Positions 7,840 to 17,254 of a DNA stretch of 64,000 nucleotides are shown piece after piece. A program made the position numbers and the translations under genes. Within the stretch, counting starts at the first letter, position 1. Each line of letters begins with the position of its first letter. The DNA is taken from contig JASGHK010000006.1 of the NCBI GenBank assembly GCA_049841135.1, forward strand, positions 124,001 to 188,000. Reading direction: 5' to 3'. Origin of the DNA: JACRCT01 sp049841135 (GTDB taxonomy: Bacteria; Myxococcota; Myxococcia; Myxococcales; UBA5297). The notes under the pieces were generated by a model, which saw only the letters and a program-made list of their open reading frames with translations, made no database searches and had not been told where the DNA came from.

Positions 7840-10800
7840 CTACTGGCAGCCGCAGGTCACCGCGGCGGTCGAGCTGTTGCGAGCGACCGTGGCGGCGCCG
7901 ACGGTGAAGTCGGTGGAGTTGTTGTTGGTGTCGGTGCAGCCGTTCGCGTTTCGCTGCGCCGAGTTGGTGATGCTCAACACCGCGGTCGGGGCCGTCTCGA
8001 AGCCGTTGGCGGCGCCGAAGCCCACTAGGTCGACGATCGTCGTCCCGGTCGGGTTGGCGCCGGTCAGGACCGCGGTGCCGTTGACCAGGGCGACCTTGCC
8101 CGCGGTGGCGGACAAACCGCTCGTCGCGCCGACCAGGTCCGGCGTCGGCAGGGCGTTGGTGTAGGTGGTGCTGGCAGTGCCGGCACGCACCAGGTAGAAG
8201 CCGCCGGCCGGGATGGTGGCAGAGGTGATGGTCCCGATGAGGGTCCAGCTCCCGGTGCCGGTGGACGAGCCGTACTGCACCGTCCAGTTGGTCAGCGTGG
8301 CCGCGTTCGTCGTGCTGCGGTTGTGCAGCTCGATGAAGTCGTACTGGAACGCGGTGGTCCCGCCCGAGGCGCCGCCGCCGTAGACCTGGCTGATGACCAC
8401 CTGCGACGGCGTGCAGCTCGCTCCGGTCGTCGTGCACTGGCTGGTGTTGTAGGTGCAGCCCGCGTTGCAGGTCAGGGTGCCGCCGGTGAAGCCCTGGTTG
8501 AGGCTCACGCAGGTCGCGCCGCCCATCGCCGACCCGTCGCACTGCTCGCCGGAGTCGAGGGTGCCGTTGCCGCAGGTGCTCGCCACCGAGCAGGCGCCGG
8601 TGGTGGCGTTGCAGGTGGAGGTGGCGCCCATCAGGTAGGTGCACCAGGTGTCGCGCGCCGCCTGTGTCGAGCCCAGGTTCTGGCAGGGAGCGCCGCAGGC
8701 CGGGTGGGTGAACTTCGAGGACGACGCCAGCTCGGTGTAGCAGCGATACCCGGTGTGGATGCCGTCGCAGCCGGCGTTGCTCGAGCAGCTGCACGAGAAC
8801 AGGTCCGGCAGCCCCCAGCCGCAGTCGTCGAGCAGGTTGCAGGCGTCGGTGCAGGTCGAGCCGTCGGAGTAGGTCCACACCAGGCCGCTCTTGCAGACGT
8901 TGGTCGTGCTCTGCCGGCAGGCGGCCTCCTCGCAGTCGGCCCAGCCGTTGGTGTTGTCGTCGTTGCCGTTCAGGCACTGCGCGTCGGTGGTCTCGCCGGT
9001 CGCCGGAGTGCACCCCTTGATCGAATTGTCGGCGTTGAGCACGAGCGAGCTGCAGCTCGTGTTGCAGGTGGGCGTGCCGCTGCCGTAGCCGAAGTCGGTG
9101 CAGGTGGCGCCGGCCAGGTTGGTGCCGTCGCAGACCTCGTTGCCGGTGACCTGCCCGTCGCCGCAGGGATTGATCGCCGCGTCGAACGCCATGGAGGCGA
9201 TGTTCGAGGTGCAGCCGTTGGGGGTCACCGGCGTCGAGGTGTACGGCGAGACGCTGGAGATGGTGACCTCCTGGAACGAGACGTTGTTGAGCGTGCCGGT
9301 CAGGCGGTTGGCGACCGCGGTCAGCGTCACCGAGCCTCCGGTCGGCAGGTAGGTCTTGCCCATCTCGTCCGTCATCACCACGCACAGCGAACAGCTCGAG
9401 TACTGCTGCTCGGACGCGGTGAGCTGGAAGGTGCCGGTCGCCAGGCCGCTGGTGAACGGGCCACCGCCCTCGTAGAGCTCGAGCGAGACGTAGTCGGGGT
9501 TGGCCTGCGTGTTGAGGTCGAAGGAGCCGAGGATGATCTTGCTGGAGCTGACCACCATGCTCTTCGCGTAGCTGGCGACCGGGGTCACCGTGCCCAGGGC
9601 CTGCGCCACGCCGCACCTCATGCCCGTGCAGGCGGTCGTGGTGTTGAGCGCGCAGTTGGTGCAGCCGAGCGTTCCGGTGGTGTAGCCCTCGGTCACGCAG
9701 GTGCGGCCGCCCAGCAGCGATCCGTCGCAGACCTCGCCCGACTCGAGCACGCCGTTGTTGCACACCGCGGCGGTGGTGCAGCCGGTGGTCACCAGGGCAC
9801 AGGACGACGAGCAGGCCAGCGTGCCGCCCGTGAAGCCGCCGCCGATGGTGGCGCAGGTCTTCCCGCCGAACGCGGTGCCGTCGCAGGCCTCACTGCCGTT
9901 GAGGACGTTGTTGCCGCACATCGTGCAGCCGCTGGTGTTGAAGGCGCAGCTGCTGCAGGAGAGCGTCCCGCCCGCGAAGCCCTGGGTGGCGCAGGTCTTG
10001 CCGTTGAGGTTGGTGCCGTCGCAGACCTCGCTGCCGTCGATGGCGTTGTTGCCGCACAGGGTGCAGCCGCTGGTGTTGAAGGCGCAGCTGCTGCAGGAGA
10101 GCGTCCCGCCCGCGAAGCCCTGGGTGGCGCAGGTCTTGCCGTTGAGGTTGGTGCCGTCGCAGACCTCGCCGCCGTCGATGGCGTTGTTGCCGCACAGGGT
10201 GCAGCCGCTGGTGTTGAAGGCGCAGCTGCTGCAGGAGAGCGTCCCGCCCGCGAAGCCCTGGGTGGCGCAGGACTTGCCGTTGAGGTTGGTGCCGTCGCAG
10301 ACCTCGCCGCCGTCGATGGCGTTGTTGCCGCACATCGTGCAGCCGCTGGTGACGAGCTGGCAGCTCGAGCCGCAGGAGAGCGTGCCGCCGGCGAAGCCCT
10401 GCGTGGCGCAGGTCTTGGCGTTGAGGTTGCTGCCGTCGCACTGCTCGCCGCTGTCGACGGTGCCGTTGCCGCACTTGGTGCAGCCGGAGGTGTTGAACTG
10501 GCAGCTGGCGCCGCAGGTCAGCGAGCCGCTGGCGAAGCCCTCGGAGGCGCAGGTCTTGCCGTTCAGGTTCGAGCCGTCGCACTGCTCGCCGGAGTCGATG
10601 GCGCCGTTGCCGCAGGGGTTGACGCACTTGGAGTTGTCGGTCGGGTCGATGGTGCCCGGGCAGTCGGCGGTGTTGCAGGAGCCGGGGTCGTCGCACCACT
10701 TGCAGGCGGCCAGGGTGGCGTTGGCGCAGTCGAGGTCCTTGATGCCGCAGCCGCAGTCGCACGAGCCGTCGCCGAAGTAGGTGGCGGTGCAGGTCCAGCC

Positions 10801-12699
10801 GTCGGGGACCGTGCAGGCGGACTTGATCAGCTTGCAGCCCGAGCTGCAGGTGAGCGAACCGCCGGCGTAGCCCAGCGAGGCGCAGCTCTTGCCGTTCAGG
10901 TTGCTGCCATCGCACTCCTCGCCGGAGTCGAGGGTGGCGTTGCCGCAGGTGGGGGCGGCGACGCAGGAGGACGTGTCGAACTTGCAGGTGGCGTTGCACT
11001 TGAGGGTGCCGCTGGCGAAGCCCTGGGTGAGGCAGGTCTTGCCGCTCAGGTTGGAGCCGTCGCAGTCCTCGCCGGCGTCGAGGGTGCCGTTGCCGCAGGC
11101 GATGCAGGAGGACGTGTCGAGCTTGCAGGTCGTGGCGTTGCACTTGAGGGTGCCGCTGGCGAAGCCCTGGGTGAGGCAGGTCTTGTTGTTCAGGTTGGAG
11201 CCGTCGCACTCCTCGCCGGAGTCGAGGGCGCCGTTGCCGCAGGCGATGCAGGAGGACGTGTCGAACTTGCAGGTGGCGGCGTTGCACTTGAGGGTGCCGC
11301 TGGCGAAGCCCTGGGTGAGGCAGGACTTGCCGTTCAGGTTGGAGCCGTCGCACTCCTCGCCGGAGTCGAGGGCGCCGTTGCCGCAGGCGACGCAGGAGGA
11401 CGTGTCGAACTTGCAGGTCGTCGCGTTGCACTTGAGGGAGCCGCTGGCGAAGCCCTGGGTGAGGCAGGACTTGCCGTTCAGGTTGGAGCCGTCGCAGTCC
11501 TCATTGGACTCGAGGGCGCCGTTGCCGCAGGGGTTGGCGGCCACGCACTGCGCGGTGTTGAAGGTGCAGTTGGCGTTGCAGGAGAGCGTGCCGCTGGCGA
11601 AGCCCTGGGTGAGGCAGGACTTGCCGTTCAGGTTCGAGCCGTCGCACTGCTCGGTGCCGTCGATGGTGGTGTTGCCGCAGGTGGGCGCGGCGGTGCAGGA
11701 GGACGTGTCGAGCTTGCAGGTCGTGGCGTTGCACTTGAGGGTGCCGCTGGCGAAGCCCTGGGTGACGCAGGTCTTGCCGTTCAGGTTGGAGCCGTCGCAG
11801 TCCTCGCCGGCGTCGAGCGTCCCGTTGCCGCAGGGGTTGGCGGCGACGCACAGGGCGGTGTTGAAGGTGCAGTTGGCGTTGCAGGAGAGCGCGCCGCTGG
11901 CGAAGCCCTGGGTCTGGCAGCTCTTGCCGTTCAAGTTCGAGCCGTCGCACTGCTCGGTGCCGTCGATGGTGGTGTTGCCGCAGGTGGGGGCGGCGGTGCA
12001 GCTGCCGAGCTCGAAGGTGCAGTCGTGCTTGCAGGAGAGCGTGCCGCCGGTGAAGCCCTCGGTCTGGCAGGTCTTGCCGTTGAGATTCGAGCCGTCGCAC
12101 TTCTCGGCGCCGTCAATCGCGCCGTTGCCACAGGGGTTGGCCGAGGTGCACAGGCTGGTGTCGAAGGAGCAATCGGACTTGCAGGAGAGCGTGCCGCCCC
12201 CGAAGCCCTGGGTCTGGCAGGTCTTGGAGGCCAGGTCCGTGCCGTCGCAGGCCTCGTTGCCCTCGGCCTTGTTGTCGCCGCAGGACGGGGTGATGCAGGT
12301 CCCCTGGCCGTCGCACACCGTGCCCTCGCCGCTGGCGGAGCAGTCGGTGCCGGCCGGCGACGGGTCGTTGGTGCCGGTGCCCTGCTCGCACTTGTCGAAG
12401 GTGCACGGGTTGCCGTCGTCGTAGATGTCGGCGTCGTCGGCGACCGAGCGGGTATTGCCCTTGCCGTCGCAGACCAGCCTCACGCAGTCGCCCAGGGTCT
12501 GCTTGGCGACGGCCGAGTTCTCGGCGAGGTTGGTCGTGCCGCACTTGTTGCTCGAGCAGGTCGCTTTGACGCACGGGCTGGAGGGCTTGGCGCAGTCCTC
12601 TGCCTTGGTGCACTCGGTCTTCGGGGGCTCACCCGGACAGCCCAGGGCCCAAGGGGCTGCGAGCGCCAGGAGCGCGGCGATCCATCCAAAACGGTTCAT
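7840..12699 (-). CDS. Giant Cys-rich repeat lipoprotein with C-terminal lamin-tail domain
   Basis: 1619 residues. The signal peptide ends in a lipobox (PWALGC), so an outer-membrane or surface lipoprotein is likely. Residues about 138-1420 hold 19 copies of a roughly 45-residue module of the type CGNG-x-x-D-x-G-E-x-CDGSNLNGK(T/S)C-x-TQGFA, then GTL-x-C with two or three more Cys. This is the Cys-rich repeat of Myxococcus-type proteins. Modules 10 and 18 are followed by unique Cys-rich insertions, and a Cys-poor segment lies between modules 17 and 18. The last 190 residues form a lamin-tail (LTD) like domain with QVVISQVYGGG, DFIELHNR and VDLVGFG. The start has a GAGGAA ribosome site. Disulphide-stabilised adhesion or scaffold function is inferred, not shown. 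Confidence 0.85.
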   Translation of the reverse strand: MNRFGWIAALLALAAPWALGCPGEPPKTECTKAEDCAKPSSPCVKATCSSNKCGTTNLAENSAVAKQTLGDCVRLVCDGKGNTRSVADDADIYDDGNPCTFDKCEQGTGTNDPSPAGTDCSASGEGTVCDGQGTCITPSCGDNKAEGNEACDGTDLASKTCQTQGFGGGTLSCKSDCSFDTSLCTSANPCGNGAIDGAEKCDGSNLNGKTCQTEGFTGGTLSCKHDCTFELGSCTAAPTCGNTTIDGTEQCDGSNLNGKSCQTQGFASGALSCNANCTFNTALCVAANPCGNGTLDAGEDCDGSNLNGKTCVTQGFASGTLKCNATTCKLDTSSCTAAPTCGNTTIDGTEQCDGSNLNGKSCLTQGFASGTLSCNANCTFNTAQCVAANPCGNGALESNEDCDGSNLNGKSCLTQGFASGSLKCNATTCKFDTSSCVACGNGALDSGEECDGSNLNGKSCLTQGFASGTLKCNAATCKFDTSSCIACGNGALDSGEECDGSNLNNKTCLTQGFASGTLKCNATTCKLDTSSCIACGNGTLDAGEDCDGSNLSGKTCLTQGFASGTLKCNATCKFDTSSCVAAPTCGNATLDSGEECDGSNLNGKSCASLGYAGGSLTCSSGCKLIKSACTVPDGWTCTATYFGDGSCDCGCGIKDLDCANATLAACKWCDDPGSCNTADCPGTIDPTDNSKCVNPCGNGAIDSGEQCDGSNLNGKTCASEGFASGSLTCGASCQFNTSGCTKCGNGTVDSGEQCDGSNLNAKTCATQGFAGGTLSCGSSCQLVTSGCTMCGNNAIDGGEVCDGTNLNGKSCATQGFAGGTLSCSSCAFNTSGCTLCGNNAIDGGEVCDGTNLNGKTCATQGFAGGTLSCSSCAFNTSGCTLCGNNAIDGSEVCDGTNLNGKTCATQGFAGGTLSCSSCAFNTSGCTMCGNNVLNGSEACDGTAFGGKTCATIGGGFTGGTLACSSSCALVTTGCTTAAVCNNGVLESGEVCDGSLLGGRTCVTEGYTTGTLGCTNCALNTTTACTGMRCGVAQALGTVTPVASYAKSMVVSSSKIILGSFDLNTQANPDYVSLELYEGGGPFTSGLATGTFQLTASEQQYSSCSLCVVMTDEMGKTYLPTGGSVTLTAVANRLTGTLNNVSFQEVTISSVSPYTSTPVTPNGCTSNIASMAFDAAINPCGDGQVTGNEVCDGTNLAGATCTDFGYGSGTPTCNTSCSSLVLNADNSIKGCTPATGETTDAQCLNGNDDNTNGWADCEEAACRQSTTNVCKSGLVWTYSDGSTCTDACNLLDDCGWGLPDLFSCSCSSNAGCDGIHTGYRCYTELASSSKFTHPACGAPCQNLGSTQAARDTWCTYLMGATSTCNATTGACSVASTCGNGTLDSGEQCDGSAMGGATCVSLNQGFTGGTLTCNAGCTYNTSQCTTTGASCTPSQVVISQVYGGGASGGTTAFQYDFIELHNRSTTNAATLTNWTVQYGSSTGTGSWTLIGTITSATIPAGGFYLVRAGTASTTYTNALPTPDLVGATSGLSATAGKVALVNGTAVLTGANPTGTTIVDLVGFGAANGFETAPTAVLSITNSAQRNANGCTDTNNNSTDFTVGAATVARNSSTAAVTCGCQ

Positions 12700-13014
12700 G
12701 GCTTCCTCGGATTCTGGGGTGCGGTATCGGCTTCCAGGCCGTCGGCCCGGCCAGAAGGTGCTCCAGGAGGATACCCCTGGGACGCGTGGGGCTCCAGAAA
12801 GGCATCGCTACCGCGAAGGCCCCTGAAAGCCGCGCGATTCCGGCAAGTTGCGCCCGCTGCTTTCGGCCGGCACGACGTCTTCGCCCAAGGGCTCGAAAGA
12901 GGGCGGGCCAACCATCGCGGATGCCGGGGCGCGCGCGACTGGCGCGAGCGCCGCCGGGATTCACCGAGGGTGGAGCAGGGGAAAACGGAGAGCGGCCGCG
13001 CGCCGAGCTCCAGC
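12700..13014. other. Intergenic region, nothing recognised
   Basis: 315 bp between the giant lipoprotein (transcribed leftward from 12699) and the end of the NFACT-R gene. It should contain the promoter of the lipoprotein gene. No repeat, RNA or supported ORF was recognised. Confidence 0.4.
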
Positions 13015-13404
13015 TCACTCCTCGGCTTCGCCCTCCGCGGGCGCCGGCGCGACCTTGAGGCTCTTCCAGCGGCGTAGCTCGACCAGACCGGCCGGAGCGC
13101 CGCGCGGCTTGGACACGTCGCGCGCGTGGCAGTAGTGCACCTCGGCTCGCGGCGCGCCGCGGGACTTGGAGTACCAGGCGGCGAGCGAGGCGGCGCGCTC
13201 CAGGACCGAGCGCGGGACTTCGAGGCCGTCCGGGTTGCGGACGACGACGTGGCTCCCCGCCGAGCCGCCGGCGACGTGGAGCCAGGTGTCGCCTGGCTCG
13301 GCCACGTGCAGGGACAGGTAGTCATTGTCCGCGCTGCTCTTGCCGACGAGCACCTCCCAGCCCTCGACGTCCACGGTGCGGTACGGCCTGCCCTTGCTGC
13401 CCAC
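13015..13404 (-). CDS. Stand-alone NFACT-R (DUF814) domain protein
   Basis: 129 residues that match only the C-terminal NFACT-R module of RqcH/NEMF-type proteins: a start GSKGRPYRTV, the core SADNDYLSLHVAEPGDTWLHVAG with the conserved DTWLHV, then SHVVVR and the later HYCHARDVSKPRG. The NFACT-N, HhH and coiled-coil parts of full-length RqcH are absent. The GTG start at 13404 has a perfect GGAGGT five bases upstream. In longer relatives the domain binds RNA and the 50S ribosome. Role here by inference: a small RNA- or ribosome-binding protein. It is divergent from the beta-lactamase-like gene. Confidence 0.8.
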   Translation of the reverse strand: MGSKGRPYRTVDVEGWEVLVGKSSADNDYLSLHVAEPGDTWLHVAGGSAGSHVVVRNPDGLEVPRSVLERAASLAAWYSKSRGAPRAEVHYCHARDVSKPRGAPAGLVELRRWKSLKVAPAPAEGEAEE

Positions 13405-13540
13405 GTTCAACCTCCAGTGATCCGACGCCCCGACACCACGAGCTCGTCGAGGGGCTCCGAACCGGAGTCTAGCGGCGGGGAGGCCCGGGTGTACCCTCCT
13501 CGAGAGCCGATGTGCTCGCTCCAGCTTCCGTGAGGCCCCC

Positions 13541-15070
13541 GTGCGCGTTCTCTCTTGCTGCCTGCTGCTCGTCTCCCAGCTCGCTTCCTGTGCGGCCGCG
13601 CCGACTGCGACCCAGCGCCCCGACATCGCCCGGAAGTTCGCCGAGCCGAAGCCGGCACCGGCGAAGGTGGAGCTGCTGGCGCCCAAGCTGGAGGCGGTGC
13701 TTCCGAAGCTGGAGGCCGCGGCGCAGGAGGAGTTCGCCAAGGCCGCGCTGCCCAACCTCGTGGTCGGCGTCGTCGCGGACGGAAAGCTCGTGTGGAGCAA
13801 GGGGTTCGGCCAGCGCGATCCCGCGGTCAGCGAGCCGCCCGACGCGCGCAGCCTCTTCCGCATCGGATCGATCACCAAGGTGGTGACGGGCGTCGCGCTG
13901 CTGATGTTGCGCGACCAGGGCAAGCTCGCCCTCGACGAGCCCGCGGCGCGCTACGTCCCCGAGCTCGGAGAGGTGCTCTACCCGACGCGCGACAGCCCGC
14001 CGATCACGCTGCGGAACCTGGTGACGCACACCTCGGGGCTGCCGCGGGTGGGCAAGCTCGACTACGCGCGCAGCGACCGCGACCTCACCGAGGCGGACCT
14101 CGTCGCGGCGCTCGCCGGCGCCAGGCTGGAGTTCGTCCCGGGCACCAAGACGTCGTACTCCAACCTGGCGATGGCGGTCGCCGGACTCGCCGTCGCCCGC
14201 GTCTCGGGAATGCCGTACGAGCGGTTCGTGCAGGAGAAGGTCTTCGCGCCGCTGGGGATCGCGAACGCGGCGTTCCAGGGGACGGCGGTCGACCCCAAGC
14301 GCCTGGCGGCCGGGCACAAGGGGAACACGGCGCCGTTCCAGCCCGTCCCGGCTTCGGCGCACTGGCGGCTCGGCGCGGGCGCGGCGATGGGTGGCCTCTA
14401 CCTGGACCTGGAGGACTTCGCGCGCCTGGCGGCGTTCGAGCTGTCGGCGTGGCCGCCGCGCGACGAGCCTGATGCCGGGCCGCTGTCGCGGGCGAGCCTG
14501 CGCGAGTCGCAGCTGCCGGCTGGCTACGGCCTCGCCTCACCGGGCTTTGGGATCAACTGGGGCGTGCTCGACGACCCGAAGCTCGGCCACGTGGTCACGC
14601 ACACCGGCTCGACCGAGGATTACAGCGCGTCGATCCGCCTGCTGCCGCGGCGCGGCTTGGGCGTCTTGGTTCTGACCGGCTGTGGCGACTCGGACCGCGC
14701 GAGCAACCTGGGGAAGACGCTGCTCAACCTGGCCTTCGACGCCGCACCGCCGCCAGCCCCCACGCTCAGCCCCGCCTACGAGGTCGTGCTCGGCCGGATC
14801 CGCAAGCTGCTGGAGACGCCGGACCCCGCGGGGATCGAAGGTGCGTTCTCGGCGCGGTTCCTGGAAGCGGTGCCCAAGGACAAGATGCTCTCGCTCTTCA
14901 AGCAGGTACAGCAGGTGGGCGTCTGCGGCGAGAGGACGGTGGTGGTCAGCGAGGAGGGACGCGCCGTGGTGCGCCTGAAGTGCGAGAAGGCGTCCATCGA
15001 GCTGATGATGGCTGCGCAGGCGGCGGAGCCGTACCTGCTGGAGGGCTTCTACATCAAGGACGCGAAGTAG
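13541..15070 (+). CDS. Serine hydrolase of the beta-lactamase / class C family, lipoprotein
   Basis: 509 residues from a GTG start. The signal peptide ends in a lipobox (SQLASC). The penicillin-binding fold motifs are all present: SITK (nucleophile Ser near residue 110), YSN (near 206) and HTGS (near 354, the KTG equivalent). The HTSGLP motif typical of the Pfam 'Beta-lactamase' family is also there. About 110 residues after the catalytic domain form an extra C-terminal module with a conserved Cys pair. Such proteins can be D-Ala peptidases, esterases or beta-lactamases; sequence alone does not decide, and resistance should not be assumed. Confidence 0.85.
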   Translation: MRVLSCCLLLVSQLASCAAAPTATQRPDIARKFAEPKPAPAKVELLAPKLEAVLPKLEAAAQEEFAKAALPNLVVGVVADGKLVWSKGFGQRDPAVSEPPDARSLFRIGSITKVVTGVALLMLRDQGKLALDEPAARYVPELGEVLYPTRDSPPITLRNLVTHTSGLPRVGKLDYARSDRDLTEADLVAALAGARLEFVPGTKTSYSNLAMAVAGLAVARVSGMPYERFVQEKVFAPLGIANAAFQGTAVDPKRLAAGHKGNTAPFQPVPASAHWRLGAGAAMGGLYLDLEDFARLAAFELSAWPPRDEPDAGPLSRASLRESQLPAGYGLASPGFGINWGVLDDPKLGHVVTHTGSTEDYSASIRLLPRRGLGVLVLTGCGDSDRASNLGKTLLNLAFDAAPPPAPTLSPAYEVVLGRIRKLLETPDPAGIEGAFSARFLEAVPKDKMLSLFKQVQQVGVCGERTVVVSEEGRAVVRLKCEKASIELMMAAQAAEPYLLEGFYIKDAK

Positions 15071-15110
15071 CTGGAGACAGCTCTCGCCGCGAGAGGCCTG
15101 CGTAGTCGCC

Positions 15111-15578
15111 CTACCTCACGAGCGGCCGGTCGCGGTGCTCCCCCGTCGCAGCCTTCTGCCGCGTCAGCCTCGCCAGGGCGACGAAGCCCGCGGTCGCGGC
15201 GCCGTAGAACAGCATCCAGTGGCCGGAGAAGCCGCGCAGCATGATGGCCCTGGGGAGCTCGTGCTTGGAGTAGTGCATCGCCTGGTAAATGAAGACCAAG
15301 AAGTTGGCGACGGCGTAGACGGTGAGCGCGGTCTCCACCTTGCGGACCCAGTTCGGCAGCAGCGCGGTCAGGTGGTCGAGGTTGTTCTTGGCGCCGGGCG
15401 GCATCGTGCGGTTGGCGGACGCGACCAGCGGAAACCAGACGACGAAGATGCCCAGGTGCAGTCCGGCGAAGGTCGCCATCCCGCCCGGCGGTGGCAGTCC
15501 CATCCAGGCCATGGCGTGGCACACCGCGCTGAAGACCAGCCCGAGGAACGAGACCAGCGCGAGCAAGCGGAAGCCCAT
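15111..15578 (-). CDS. Four-helix integral membrane protein, unknown function
   Basis: 155 residues with four hydrophobic segments (about residues 5-25, 35-55, 83-100 and 118-137) and short polar loops, one containing HYSKHELPR. The basic C-terminus is probably cytoplasmic. The start lies 3 bp after the stop of the alpha/beta hydrolase upstream, so the two form an operon. It may assist or localise the hydrolase; no family name can be given. Confidence 0.6.
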   Translation of the reverse strand: MGFRLLALVSFLGLVFSAVCHAMAWMGLPPPGGMATFAGLHLGIFVVWFPLVASANRTMPPGAKNNLDHLTALLPNWVRKVETALTVYAVANFLVFIYQAMHYSKHELPRAIMLRGFSGHWMLFYGAATAGFVALARLTRQKAATGEHRDRPLVR

Positions 15579-15581
15579 GGC

Positions 15582-16550
15582 TCAGGTCGCCGTCCTCTCC
15601 TTGCCAGCGGGAACCGGCCCGATCGGATCGGCGATGAACGCCAGCGCCTCGCGCAAGGCGGCCTGGGACGCCTTGCGCGCCCCGAAGCGGATGAACGAGT
15701 CTCCGGCGTCGGGGAACTCGTCCTTGTCCAAGAGCACGGTGCGGTGCGGGACACCATCGCGGTCGAGCGAGTCGGCGAGGGCCTGCGACTGAGCGCAGAG
15801 CGGGTCTATCTCGCCAGCGCAGAGCATCACCGGAGCGACGCTTGGCGCGACCAGCCGCAGCGGCGAGACGAGCGCCGTCTGGTCCGGGCGGTCGGACGGG
15901 GCCGCGCCATCGAGGATGGCGCGGATGGGCGTGTGCACCGAGCGGCCGAGCTGCCAGGTCTTGGCCACATCGAACATCCCGTAGAGCAGGATGGAGCCCT
16001 TGAGCGCGGGGGCCAGGTTCGCGGCTGGCGTGCCCACGGTAGCGAGGAGGTGAGGCCAGGCCTGCGCCATGTGCAGCCAGCAGACGAGGTGGGCCCCGGC
16101 CGAGTCGCCGGTAAGGAAGAGCCGATCGGGATCGCCGCCGTGTTCACGTGCGTGCGCGCGCGCGAAGGCGACGGCTTGCGCCACGTCGGCGATGAGGTCG
16201 AGGAAGCGAGCCTCGGGGGCCCAGCGGTAGTTGACGCTGAAGATCAAGACGCCGTTCGCGGCCAGCGCGTGCGAGAACCACCGGAAGTTGGCCTTGTCGC
16301 CGGAGACCCAGGCGCCGCCGTGGACGTAGACCAGCACCGGGAACGGGCCGGCGCCCTCGGGCACCACGACGTCGAGGCGCTGCCTGCGCGACGGCCCGTA
16401 GGCGAGGTCGGGGAGTTGCCGCGCCACCTTGGGCAGCCGGCGGCCGAGCACGAAGAGGCGCAGGAAGAGCTCGGCGGTGCCGACGAGCAAGCGGACGAGC
16501 CAGATGCCCAGGAGCGAGACGCGCTTGGCGGCGGGGCGCGGGCGATTCAC
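15582..16550 (-). CDS. Alpha/beta hydrolase (HSL / BD-FAE-like), catalytic His not evident
   Basis: 322 residues with a hydrophobic N-terminal segment (about 12-35), probably a membrane anchor. Hydrolase motifs are the oxyanion VHGGAW (His77-Gly79), the nucleophile elbow GDSAG (Ser150) and the acid GEIDP (Asp249). The usual catalytic His, expected in a (G/A)H(G/S)F context, is replaced by the sequence DAGDSF (Asp284). The only nearby His is 269, in the preceding strand. The enzyme may use another residue or be inactive. GTG start. It is followed closely by the four-helix membrane protein gene. Confidence 0.75.
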   Translation of the reverse strand: MNRPRPAAKRVSLLGIWLVRLLVGTAELFLRLFVLGRRLPKVARQLPDLAYGPSRRQRLDVVVPEGAGPFPVLVYVHGGAWVSGDKANFRWFSHALAANGVLIFSVNYRWAPEARFLDLIADVAQAVAFARAHAREHGGDPDRLFLTGDSAGAHLVCWLHMAQAWPHLLATVGTPAANLAPALKGSILLYGMFDVAKTWQLGRSVHTPIRAILDGAAPSDRPDQTALVSPLRLVAPSVAPVMLCAGEIDPLCAQSQALADSLDRDGVPHRTVLLDKDEFPDAGDSFIRFGARKASQAALREALAFIADPIGPVPAGKERTAT

Positions 16551-16702
16551 GCGGGGATGATAGCCCAGCCCCTCGGAACCCCTCAGGAATCGGCCAAGGT
16601 GTGACGAGGATCACGATTCGGCCCGCATCCATAGATGGGGCGAGTGGAATGACCGGTCCGGCCGGCCGTTGATCCAGCGTGCCGAGAGCGCTGGAGAAGG
16701 CG

Positions 16703-17017
16703 ATGGCAGAACCGTTCAAGCGGAACCGAGAGAACCCGCGCATCGCGTGCAACGCGGCGGCGATCATCACCACCCCACGCGGAACGTATCCGGGCGTCTG
16801 CGAGAGCCTGTCGCCCGGCGGGGCGTTCGTGCGCTGCGACCACTGCCCGCCCGACAACCGGGTCACCGTGATCGTCTGCCTACCGTCGCTGGGACCCGTG
16901 GAGCTCGAAGGCGAGATCCTGTATCGACAGCCGACGGGCTGCGGCATCCGGTTCACGGGGCCGGCGAGCTCCGGCCTGACCACCGTCCAAACCTTCATCG
17001 GCAAGAAGGCCGCGTGA
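16703..17017 (+). CDS. PilZ domain protein (c-di-GMP receptor type)
   Basis: 104 residues from the ATG at 16703, which has GGAG six bases upstream; an in-frame upstream start at 16679 has weaker support. The N-terminus RNRENPRIA supplies the RxxxR motif and CESLSPGGAFV supplies the (D/N)xSxxG motif of PilZ domains, followed by the beta-barrel strands with GCGIRF. The Asp/Asn of the second motif is Glu here, so affinity for c-di-GMP is uncertain. It is a single-domain protein, and a GGDEF cyclase is encoded about 9 kb away. Confidence 0.8.
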   Translation: MAEPFKRNRENPRIACNAAAIITTPRGTYPGVCESLSPGGAFVRCDHCPPDNRVTVIVCLPSLGPVELEGEILYRQPTGCGIRFTGPASSGLTTVQTFIGKKAA

Positions 17018-17254
17018 ACCTCTGAGCTCGAGTCGCCTCCAAAGTGCCGCGTCGGGGGCCAGCCCCTTCAGTGGGCTTCGACCCAGGTAGCCGGCGGCCT
17101 TCAGCCGCCGGTCAGCTTCGCCGTCCGTCCGTTGGTTCGCCGCAGCGAGGGTCCACCGATTGGTCGCGTGTGCCGCCCCCTACCCATTCCCTGCCCTCGG
17201 CGGTAGCGTGCGCCGCGCGACGAGGGAACCAGCGAACGAACAGGAGAGACAGTC

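Noticed and set aside
8323..13077. Very long plus-strand open frame opposite the giant Cys-rich lipoprotein
   Set aside because: It is a mirror of the repeated minus-strand gene. The translation is Ala/Gly/Val-rich repeats without domains, while the minus-strand frame has a signal peptide, regular Cys and an LTD domain.
13541..15070. Calling the serine hydrolase an antibiotic-resistance beta-lactamase
   Set aside because: It has the family motifs but also an HTGS motif and extra C-terminal module typical of class C-like esterases/peptidases; resistance cannot be inferred.
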